From: Porphyra umbilicalis
Lineage: Eukaryota; Rhodophyta; Bangiophyceae; Bangiales; Bangiaceae
Assembly (NCBI GenBank): GCA_002049455.2
Contig: KV918841.1
Location: 1 to 64,000 of the forward strand
DNA length: 64,000 bases
Direction: 5' to 3'
Shown here: positions 53,386 to 62,588 of the stretch, piece after piece
Position numbering within the stretch: position 1 is the stretch's first letter
Layout of the letters: the number at the start of each line of letters is the position of its first letter
Notes under the pieces: generated by a model
Database searches by the model: none
Told to the model about the DNA's origin: nothing
Seen by the model: only the letters and a program-made list of their open reading frames with translations
Made by a program: the position numbers and the translations under genes

Positions 53386-53778
53386 TGTGGTATTAATAAC
53401 GTTAGTTCAATTACCAGTGTACTGAGACCGACCGTAGCCAAGCAATAAAGCGAGTTCTATCGCCGTCGCGGCGAGGAAGAAGACCTTTTGTTGGAGGGCA
53501 TCCGATGGGGAGCCGGGTGGTGCCCACGACGGCGACCCCGGACCCACGGTGGTTTAATACAAACAACGGCACTGGTCGATCGACCATCCGATCAAGCGAT
53601 CGTAATGAGTGCCGGCAGACAGATAAGACAGGCAAGCGAACAAGCAATAAAAAATAAACAATGCGGAAGTAACCCCCCAAAGGGCGTGCCACAAGCCGAG
53701 TCACACACATCCGTAGATTCGGCCAGTCAAGGGGGCTACCCGTGGCTAATTGCCAATTGGTAGCAGAGATATGCTACA
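53386..53778 (-). repeat. 5' LTR of the Gypsy element
   Basis: Same sequence as 43640-44032 with two substitutions seen by eye. It should hold the promoter driving gag-pol toward lower coordinates. Confidence 0.93.
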
Positions 53779-54739
53779 CTTCCCCCCGTCGGCGGTCATG
53801 AACTATGACGAGACACGGGTGGTGGTGTGTGGCAACCAACTGGCCACCCGGCGGGTTGTATGGGCAGATACGGAGCGGGCCAATGCTGCATCAACGAGGA
53901 CGAGTGCTGTCGCTTCCCTGGTCACTTTCGTGGCTGCATATGGGTCTGTCTTCCTAAGCGTGTACGTGATGATGTCCTCTTTTGGGGAAGCGGACCAGAC
54001 GGACTTTGAGTTTTGTCTCAAGGAGGTCCCAGGGGTGAGCCGACGGTCGTTGCCACGTTATTATTGTTGGACAGAGTCCGGGTACCTCAACGGGGAGCTG
54101 CTTCGTCGCCTCATTGGTTTGGTTGTCCAACAGTGGGCGGTGCGTAGCCCTGATTTGCCCTTGCTCTTGTTTGGCGACAATAGTGGGTGCCGCTTGGACC
54201 CCGAGACCATCTCCACGGCGCTCCACGGCAATATCTACCACTTCTTTATACCTGCCAACACCACGCACTTCCTGCAGCCGCTTGACGAGGCCCCTTTTGG
54301 GGCGCTTCACCGAATCTTGCGCTTGCTAAACGAGCAGCACGCCATCGGCGCCACTTTATACAACACAAGTGCTCGCCACGCCCTTATGTCAGCGGCATAT
54401 GAGGCCGAGCGGTCAGCTTTTGCACCAAGGGTAATTGTTGGTGCGTTTCGGCGGATTTGCTTATGGCCCCTCAACCAAATGGTGGTCCTGGACCGGGCCA
54501 AGGCAAACCTTGGAGTGTCGCCAACTGACAAGTCCGTGGAGGAGCGTGCGCGGTCGGCGGCGGCTGCAGGGATTGTTGAGGCCCAGCAGAGGGTAGCAGG
54601 GGTGCGCCGTAGAGTGCAGACGGTCCAGGTCTCTGTGGAGCGGGTCGTACTGCACTCCCCCATCGCGCTCCTCGAACAAGGCAAGAAGCGCAAGCAAATT
54701 GCGCGTGATCAAGCCGCTGCGGCCGTTGAGCGGGAGTAG
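53779..54739 (+). pseudogene. P1 pogo-like transposase, catalytic DDE (3') part
   Basis: Starts at the second copy of the target duplication. The catalytic core is visible: MNYDETR (first Asp, near 53807-53809), LLLFGDNSGC (second Asp, near 54174-54176) and IPANTTHFLQPLDEAPFGAL (third acidic residue, near 54283-54288), the usual DDE_1 spacing. The frame meets TAG at 54737-54739. Past it the same frame goes on with an Arg-rich stretch and a Cys/His cluster (CRVCRARVHRGGKFWHACPY, then CPTCKASL...GHLGVC, to about 54970), broken again by TAG at 54794-54796. The stops and the 10-kb insertion make this copy inactive. Confidence 0.78.
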
Positions 54740-55048
54740 GCGCGCAAGAGGCGCCGCCTGGAGATTGATGCAGAAGTTGCTGCCTCCAAGTAGATACGGG
54801 CGCACAAGACATGCCGCGTATGTCGGGCAAGGGTGCACCGCGGGGGCAAGTTCTGGCACGCATGCCCATACAAGATCTTTGTTGTTTGCCCCACGTGCAA
54901 GGCTAGTCTCGCGGCTGCGGGTGTTATTGCCGGACACCTTGGGGTCTGCTCGACGGGTGAAGCCGAATAAGGGGCATAGATGCGTGCTCCGGGTGTGTTT
55001 TCTCCCCTGCTGTCTCTTGATATTTTCTTGCGATGCCAATATCAGGAA

Positions 55049-55090
55049 TGTGATTTTCTGTCCGAAATTGTGAATTTGCGCCGCCGTCTC
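55049..55090 (-). repeat. right terminal inverted repeat of P1
   Basis: Reverse complement starts GAGACGGCGGCGCAAATTCA; partner of 41109-41150. Confidence 0.85.
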
Positions 55091-55620
55091 ATACGCCATG
55101 AGGGCGACGCCTTTCTAGCCCTCGCCTCGTTGCCGGCGCCCCGCTTCCGAGCCAAACAGCCTGAAATTGAACCCTCGGCGCCACGTTCGCCGCACCAGAA
55201 TAGGCTCCCTGGATGGTCCATGCAGAAGGCTGTGCAGAGCCGGGGAAGAAGTCCGTTGGGGGCGCAGTTTGAGCCCGCTATAATACCCGCAGCAAACGCT
55301 TGTATCGCGCTGCGAGCGTACTGAGGAATCCTCGAATTTATGCTGTCGGACAGAAATAGGGACGGAGAGACGGCCATCTGCCACGGGGAAGCGTAGGGGG
55401 CCAGCTGGTCATTTGGACAAGGCTGGGGGGCGTGGGACTTGCCGTCGAAGGGGGAAGATGTGGCTCGACTCGACTGTGGCGTCGCTTTCGGCTGCAGCCA
55501 GCAGGAGGCGACGGACTCGAATGTCCATCACACCAGTCTAATTGGAATTGATTGTTCCCAAGTTCGCATTTGAAACTTTTCCACATGACCAGCAAGCCGC
55601 AAGGTCGATGTGATCACAAT
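55091..55620. other. intergenic right of P1
   Basis: Short ORFs only. Nothing recognised. Confidence 0.5.
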
Positions 55621-55643
55621 GTTGCTGCATGTCATGCAGCAAC
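55621..55643. repeat. perfect palindrome, 11-bp arms
   Basis: GTTGCTGCATG, one T, then CATGCAGCAAC. It could form a tight hairpin in RNA or DNA; not tied to a gene. Confidence 0.8.
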
Positions 55644-55672
55644 ATCGGAAGGTTCATGCGAAAGCAGTGGTG

Positions 55673-56614
55673 TGATTATAATGATTCCTGGGCTCAGAAA
55701 ACATGATTATAATCAACCACTTGATTTTAAATCGTATGGGGCGCTTTTTATTTTTTATAATCATTGGCCGTAATTATAATCATTTGGCGCCTGTTCAACA
55801 CAGCAGAAGTACGCATAAATATGTCACAAGTCCAATCAAGTCGACATCAGACGTGATAAGCCAACTTACTAAGCATCCTGTGCAAAGCTACGAGTGTGAC
55901 TTCGGCAGGGTTGCTGGCTGTGTTCCTGACGAAAGAAGACAGTGCCAACACCGCCGCTGCTGAGCGGCAACTGATGGTGAGAAACGACGATGGGGCTGAA
56001 GCGACATGTTGTTCTGGATAGTGAGACTCAGGTCTGGCCTTCGCGGTTGCTCGAAACGACGCCGTAGCTTTGACTAAGCGTTCTCCTGCGCTCCAGTCGC
56101 TTCAAGGGCCATGAAAAACGCATAGGAAGCCAACGTGAATCGACCACACCTGGCAACCTCGCTCAGATGTACTATATACGAGGCTATGTGGCAATTGTGT
56201 ACTGATGCCATGGCAATCTTGGCTTTTTCAGCAGAGGCCTGTCTCCTAATGCATATGGCGCTCTTCGACCCTCTGTCGCTTCGCTCAAACTCTATATTCC
56301 CTCTTCCCTGCGCGCAGAAGCATCAGACTGCCATGCTCGTTGCCAGTTCTGCCATCTGTGGAAGCATAATGTGTGAGTAGTGCAGTGTATGTCCTTAGCA
56401 TTGTTGAAATTAATGACAGTCGTAGACTTGCCAAACAGCCAGTGAAATGCTTGAATATTTAAGTTAACAGGCCAACCAGCTGTCTCCATTCCTTAGTAGC
56501 CTCCTTCACGTAAGCCCAACTGTAAAGCCACATGCATGCCCCTGTGATTATGATCATCAGCCGCGTGATGTAAAAGAATTGTAAACATTCAAATCATTAT
56601 GGTTATAATCAAAT
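55673..56614. mobile_element. AT-rich patch with inverted TGATTATAATCA-type motifs, possible non-autonomous element
   Basis: The left end has TGATTATAATGATT (about 55673) and further copies at 55703-55714 and 55771-55782. The right end has GTGATTATGATCATCA (56543) and AATCATTATGGTTATAATCA (56592-56611), the inverted form of the left end with three extra bases. The patch is far more AT-rich than its surroundings and encodes no recognisable protein. Ends and target duplication are not defined. Confidence 0.4.
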
Positions 56615-57559
56615 AAAAATCACCTGCGACCTCTGTGCGAAAGGCACTCGCACGAGCTTCTCTGTCAGCCCCTGTGCCACTGGCGGGGAGGCTTCTATTG
56701 ATACCCTGATGCAAATACGTACCATTTTATGGGGAATTTCCCTGGCCTTTGGGACAGGGTACTATCCAACATGCGCATAGGGCCCCCGTTCTAAATTTTT
56801 TCCGAGCCAGTGCACGTTGCGGGAGTACTTACAAAAAAGCGGGGTGACCGCGGAAAGCCCTCGCGCGGCCCAGGCGGACCTCGCCATACGGTGAGTCCGA
56901 CATAGTTACCAGGAGGTTGCCCAATGACTAACCGGGTGCCCAAAGACTGACCCGGCTGTAAGCAGCCGATTGCAGCTCCCTGAGGCACAATTCCGTGGGC
57001 TTCTGACGAAGTCCCAAGACAAACAGAGGAAAAACATCGATCTACCCCCTGGAAAGAGACCAAGGAATTCACCTCACAGCCCATGAAGCGGTAGAAGTAC
57101 AGCCAACGCATACGGGAAGGCTGTGTAAAAATTTGGTGCACATCCAGCAAGTAGTTTACCAGCAATGAATGTACGGGTGGGCTGCCGAGGGCGGCGGATT
57201 GCTCAGACGCTGGTGGTATCAGGCTGATTTACCGGCACACGATACGCACACAGCGTGACCACAGCAGGCAGTGCCCACCTCGCTACGCTGCAGCTGCAGC
57301 TGCGGTGGCGGTTACTCACCCCTTCCTGCAGTGCTGTTCCTTTTGTGAGCTGCGAGGTGAGCCCGGCAGGCAAGACCATCTGACCCTTGTGGCCAGTACA
57401 CAACTCCCTAAGCCATCCTCCTCTCTGCATACTCATCCGTCGACGTAGGTACCCTTGTTCCCCCCCTATTCTCTACCAACTATATCTGCTTTCTCCGCCT
57501 CGGTTCCCCCCTCCCCCTTCCCCCTTCCCTCCGGCCTTTCCCCCCCCCTCCACGTGACA
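56615..57559. other. upstream region of the P2 transposase
   Basis: Short domain-free ORFs. A pyrimidine-rich stretch (57460-57555) leads into the ATG at 57560. I could not find an inverted repeat pairing with the region after 60029. Confidence 0.45.
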
Positions 57560-60029
57560 ATGAAGCTATCGTCAGAGAAGGAGGAGGCTCTTCTCCTCTG
57601 CCTTCCGCGCCTCCGAGCGCGCACCGTGAGCACCCAACAAGTGGCGTCAGCCATTGGAGTTTCCAAAAACACCGTGGCGCAGAATCGAGACGGCCTGCGT
57701 GGTCGTGCGACGCTTGGGCGTCCTACCGTACTCACTCAGGCGGAGGAGCTCAAGATTGTGGAGGCCATCACCCGCTACGAGGAGCGCGGTGCAGCGCTGA
57801 AGCCGGCTGACATCACTCGTGCCGTCCAGTTGTACGTCATCATGGACGTGAGCGACGCCCGGCGGCAAAACGTCCGCGAAACGTTTCGTGATGGCCGCCC
57901 AGGCAAGAAGTGGGTGCGGGGCTTCATGCAGCGACACCCGCAGCTCTCCAAGGTGAAGGGGAGAAGCTTGGACGCTGTGCGGGCCGCGGCGACCAATCCA
58001 GAGAACATTGCACGCCTTTTTGCCCTCATCAAGATCATCCGGGAGGAAAAGAACATCCTGCCCCGCAACGTGTTCAACTGCGATGAATGCGGCATCGACA
58101 CCAAGGAGCTAAAGACCAACAAGCAGACCCGCTACATGAACGCCAACGATGGGCGGCACTCGCGGACAGACCGGCTCGTCCCGGGCGTCGCAGCGGACGA
58201 TCAGTCGATGACCTCCCTGCCCCTTATCTCGGCCGACAGCGTGGCTCTTCCACCTACATTCGTCGTTCGGGGCACGGACGGACATGTCAAGAAGCGGCGT
58301 CCTGCCGGCCAGCCGACCGGTGCGTGGGAGTACCTCACCAAGTACGCCCCCCCGGACTCGATGATCATGTTTCGTACGCCGGCGGGGCTCGACCGCAAGG
58401 CGTGTTGTCGGTTTGTCGCCACAAAGGTGTTTGCCACGTTGCGGCCCGATGAGCCGAAGATGCTGATTATTGATGGTTGTCCTGTCCATATTTCTTTTGA
58501 TGCTTTGGACGCTCTGGCGAGAGCCAATTTGGAGGTCATATTTTTGCCTGCCAACACAACCCAGGCGACGCGGCAGCTCGACGTGGCCATGTTCCGCGGC
58601 TTCAAGGGGGACGTGCGGGACGAGTTGGCTGCGCGCGTCATTGCGATGGACGTGCCCAACAACAAGTCGAAGAAGATAACAGTGTGGGACGTCATGGAGT
58701 ACGCCTCAAGGGCCTACGAGCGGGCGTTTATTTCATCTAAGATTAAGGCCAGCTTCCTCGAGACGGGGGTCGAGCCGTGGGACCCAGAGAAGCTGGAGCG
58801 CCAGATCACTTGCAGCGACTCGATGGCGCGCGTCCGCAAGCCGGAAGAGAGCCTAGCGCGGCTCGCTGTGAGGCTCGCGCCGGCTATGGCAAAGGAGCGC
58901 AATGACCTCAAGTGGGAGCGGGGGACCATGCGTACGACGCAGAGCGTCTTCATGGATGCCTGCAACATGCAATGGCTGGCTGAGGCAGAGCTGGCCAAGG
59001 AGGAGGAGGAGCAGGACAAGGCGGAAAAGAAGGCGGCGCGCGACGCTGCCCGCCAAAAGAAAAAGGAGGTAGACGCCGAGAAGGCCAAGGAGGTGGTCGC
59101 GCAGCGCGCCGCCATGAAGAAGAAGAAGGAAGACGAGGCTAGCGAGGCCGAGCAGCGTGTAGCACCACCAGGTCGGGGTTGGTGCCGGGGCACGGCGCGG
59201 GGGGAGCCGGGGTCGGGCGGATACGACCCCCACCGGCACACGGGCCTGGTGTCCCCTTGGGCCACGGGCATAGCGCCCACACTGGGTGTGGGGCCGTGCA
59301 GTGCGTGCAACCCGGCCTGGCGGCGCGCAGCCGCGGCCGGGGGGCCCGCGCGGGGCGGCGGTTATGCCGGGCGGCGAGCGCTCCCGCGTAGCCACGCCAC
59401 CGGCCGCCACGTACCGCCACGTCAGGCAGGGGTGCCCGGTCCCGATTCCCCCTCGTCTCTACTTACCGCATTGGGGGACTTGTCTTGCATTGTATTTAGT
59501 TTTATTGGTTGGTCGGCGGCGCGGGCCAATTCCCATTGGGGGAATTGGGCCCACGCAACGGTTTCCGCCCTTTTAGGACGAAGGGCGACGACGGTGGGAG
59601 GCACCGTCGTCGCCGGCAAGTAAACCGTGCCTTGTGTCATCACCTCTGGCGGCCTGACTTCCCGGGTCCGATGGCCCTATAGCAGTGCGCGCACGGAGGG
59701 GGCACGTGCGGAATGCTTCCCTCCCCCCTATGACTTGATCCACATTCTGTTGTGCTACACAGCGCACCGTCGAGAAGGCCGCGAGTCAGAAAGCGGCGGC
59801 TGCCACGGCGGCGGCCGAGGCGACAAAGATTTCCAGGAACAAGGCCGCAGCCGCCGTCAAGCGGGCCGAGAAGGCGGCAGAAAAGGCCGAGAAGGCCGCG
59901 GTGCGCCAGGCGGTGGCCGCCGCTCGCGAGGTGGTAGCCGACCACGGCGTCGGCAAGAAGCGGCGATATAAGCCTGGTGCACCTGCTGCGGCAAAGAAAT
60001 CCAAGGCGAACGGGACAGATGGAGAGTGA
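57560..60029 (+). CDS. pogo-like DDE transposase P2, largely intact
   Basis: Start ATG 57560 (MKLSSEKEEALLLCLPRLRA); the in-frame upstream ATG at 57455 adds a Pro/Ser-rich stretch and is less likely. Residues 1-50 form a helix-turn-helix (TQQVASAIGVSKNTVAQN). About 55-135 form a second DNA-binding domain with KKWVRGFMQRHPQLS. The DDE_1 catalytic core follows with Asp175 (VFNCDECGID), Asp305 (MLIIDGCPVH) and Asp341 (ANTTQATRQLDVAMFRGFK). The C-terminus (about 460-620) is a charged Lys/Ala/Glu coiled coil. The coil is apparently split by an intron (59159-59762); the open frame otherwise runs to a stop at 59623 through a Gly/Pro/Arg-rich stretch. With splicing the protein is about 621 residues. 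The full catalytic set and clean frame suggest recent activity. Confidence 0.82.
59159..59762 (+). other. probable intron in the P2 transposase
   Basis: Donor CGT|GTAGCA after EASEAEQR, acceptor GCTACACAG|CGC before TVEKAASQKA. Phase is 0, and both sides are the same kind of Lys/Ala/Glu helix, while the intervening frame is not. The donor is not a strong consensus, so the exact site may differ by a few bases. Confidence 0.5.
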
Positions 60030-60180
60030 GCCCACATAGAAAAACAACAAGGGACAGTCTGTCAGACAAAGTCCATGCAGCCCGCCGCACCAAGCACCAA
60101 AACAGAGGAGAAAAAGAAGTGGTAGAGCAAGCACAGTAACACACCTTGCCACAGCTGGAGCGCCAACAGGGCAGCGGGCG

Positions 60181-60300
60181 CACCGCCAGGGCGGGGGGGG
60201 CGCCGACAGGGCGGGGGGCGCGCCGACAGGGCGGGGGGCGCTCCGACAGGGCGGGGAACGCGCCGACAGGGCAGGGAACGCGCCGACAGAGCACGGGGAG
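60181..60300 (+). repeat. 20-bp tandem repeat, six copies
   Basis: Unit like CGCCGACAGGGCGGGGGGCG, exactly 20 bp, drifting toward the edges. It lies 150 bp after the P2 stop codon. Confidence 0.85.
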
Positions 60301-62588
60301 CGGCGGCAGGAGCGCCGGCAGTGAGAGGGACGCGTCGACAGGCCAGGGGGTGCGCTGGCAAGGCGGGGGGGGTGGGCTAAGGCGGGCGGAGAGCGCCGCC
60401 CAGCAGCGGGCAGCGCCAGAAGTGGACGGGGTGTGCTGCTGGCGACGGGGGACAGACGCCAGGAGAGGAGGAGCGGCGACAAGGAAGGGGGAGCGTCGTT
60501 GGTGCGGGGAGAGTGGGGTGCTGGTGGCGTTGGATAAAGAGACGGCGCCCTCGCTGGAGACGGCGGCCAGCAGTCGGCCGAGGTGCCCCGAAGGGGTCAA
60601 GAACGGGTGCTTACAGGTCAGGTGTTGGGCACCGATCCGCCCGATTTCGGGCCTATAGGGGAGACACAATGCCGCAATAAACGAAAAACACAGAGAGGTC
60701 AGGCAATGTGTTTCTTAGCAGAGCATGTTCCGCTACGTCATCAGCTTGATAAAAATATGTTTTTTGCACTATGGCTCCTCCATCCTCTTTTTCTCTGTGT
60801 TTATTTGTTCTTAAAAGGTCAGATGATAGGCAACCTCCCAGTAGAAGCATCACTCTGCATCGTATCTCTGCATGTGTTTTGGCAGCATGGCCGTACGTTG
60901 GGCGTTTGTGAGGTCCAACCATGTGAAGAAAGGGTTTTTTCTCGTTCAGATGGCATGAAACGGGGGGTCTGTGCTTCAGATGAGCTGGAAACGAGAATGC
61001 GTGCCGCATATGACCGCGTCGGGTGAGGAATTGAGAGCGTAATTGGTGGAACCTGCTCTGAGATGCTTCAGACGGTGTTTTTGTTCTTCAAAATTTTGAA
61101 CGCGCAGAAGAGGGCCAAGATCGGAGACAGCCAATCAGCGTAGAATGTGGTGTGACCGTGGCGCGCAGTGACAGAAGCGGGCAGTCGCGAGTGGCGTGAC
61201 GCTCCTGCCCGCGTGGTGCTGTGCGCGGGCCTGTGCCAATGAGAGGGCAGCGCCGTGTGTGTGGGCCGTGCGAGGGGGTGGTGGTGTCGCGGTGGCGAAA
61301 CTGGCCGTGCGGGATGTCGCGCAGCTGACCGCACGGTACGTCGTGGCGGGAGGAAACCGGACAGGGGGCTTCGTTCAGGGGGTTGTGGAGGGTTTGAGGG
61401 GCCTTGGGGCTGGAGGGAGGGGGTGGTGAAGACACCGCTGGCTTGCCGGTGGCAGCCCCTACGGCGGCGGCGGCGGCCCCTCGCCCGCGCCCCCTGCTGC
61501 GATAGGCTTGCTGCTGGCAACAAACCTAGCCACCATGGACGAGGGGGCGGGAATGGCGTGGCGTTTCCCCGGGGAGCGAGTGGGCTGCGCGGTAGTGGCG
61601 GCGAAGGCGGACGTAGGTGTGAGGCCGGAGGGCTGGGGGGGGTGAGGCTGTCGGCGAGCCGTGCGTGACTTGGGACTATCGCAAGCACGTTGTCGCCTGC
61701 AGGCTGAGGCCAGCTGCCAGTTGGGTGCGGGGCCGGCGCGCTCCAGGTCGGACGGCTCTGGCGCGCGCGCCTGCACGTGGACGCCCGCTGGGACATGAAA
61801 ATAATATCCAATGCAGTGCATGAAAAATATAGCCACGTGCCAAGTGAAGCGCGACGCGGCATGTTTTAAGTCTAAATAATGCTTCGGAAGTTAGACAAAT
61901 AGATGGTCTTCGATCACAGCACAACTCCAGGCCTGGGTTTTTCAGCGGAAGCGCTTTCAGTAATGCATGAGCTTCGTCAGATGTTTTTGTTTTTGCCACC
62001 CATGGACCAGTGCCACCGCCTTGCTGTACTGATTGCACGTTGATTAGTGACCAGCTGGACTGTGCCATCGAAGAAACTGTGATGACGCCTGTGATTGGTC
62101 ATTACATGCCTTCATGTTGCACTGTAAAATGCTCCGCGTTCTGGTCCCACACACGCGAGACGGGCATTCCGCTTCCGCTCTCTGCTCCTCGGGCCTACGT
62201 AGCTTGCCCGCTGACCCGCCACCGCCGCCCGCCGCCGCCGCGCCGGCGCGCGTCGGCGGCCGTCGCGCCGGCCCCCGACTGCACTGCACCGCCGCACCGC
62301 CTCGTTGTTTCCTGTTGCCACTGGGCAGGGCGCGTCGCCGTCGTGCCTTTCTCCCCCCCCCCCTGTCGCCGTCACCATCTTCGTGTCACGTTGAGCCCGT
62401 GCCCTTTCGCGGAACCGCACCCTGGCGGACCGCTGCCGCCGCACCACCGGGCGTGTGGGCGGTGCGCGGGCCGGCGCCGCGGCGGGGCGGGGCGGGGCGG
62501 CCGTCGAGTCGAGAGCACGGCGGGGCGAGGCGGGCGCAGCTCACGCGTGTGCGCGTCACCTGGGCCCGAACCGTCCCCACCCGACGTC
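60301..62588. other. intergenic before the CDF transporter, no gene recognised
   Basis: 60301-60660 is G-rich. 60660-61080 is AT-richer with short ORFs on both strands. 61080-62100 has longer minus-strand frames of Pro/Arg/Ser composition and no domain. 62200-62588 becomes GC-rich and should contain the promoter and 5' leader of the CDF gene. Confidence 0.5.

Larger units (their letters stand above)
43640..53778 (-). mobile_element. Gypsy/Ty3 chromovirus LTR retrotransposon, full length (10,139 bp)
   Basis: 393-bp LTRs at 43640-44032 and 53386-53778 flank gag (52959-51583) and pol (51577-47114) on the minus strand, so the 5' LTR is the right-hand one. It has a 5-bp target duplication, a primer-binding-site candidate, and an unusual 3.1-kb region between pol and the 3' LTR with two ORFs on the opposite strand. 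Pol order protease-RT-RNase H-integrase-chromodomain defines a chromovirus. I saw two LTR substitutions (near 43934/53680 and 43969/53715), so the insertion is recent. Confidence 0.93.
41109..55090 (+). mobile_element. pogo-like DNA transposon P1, split by a nested Gypsy element
   Basis: Terminal inverted repeats of 42 bp, 40 matching, at 41109-41150 and 55049-55090 (outer sequence GAGACGGCGGCGCAA). ATA flanks both ends (41106-41108, 55091-55093), consistent with the TA target of this superfamily. Without the 10.1-kb insertion and its duplicated 5 bp the element is about 3.8 kb. It encodes a DDE transposase on the plus strand, in two pieces either side of the insertion. Confidence 0.8.

Noticed and set aside
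60181..60300. CRISPR-like array
   Set aside because: The 20-bp units are directly contiguous with no spacers, so this is an ordinary tandem repeat.
61068..61862. 264-codon minus-strand ORF before the CDF gene
   Set aside because: Pro/Arg/Ser-rich with no domain, and overlapping alternative frames are similar. Left as intergenic.
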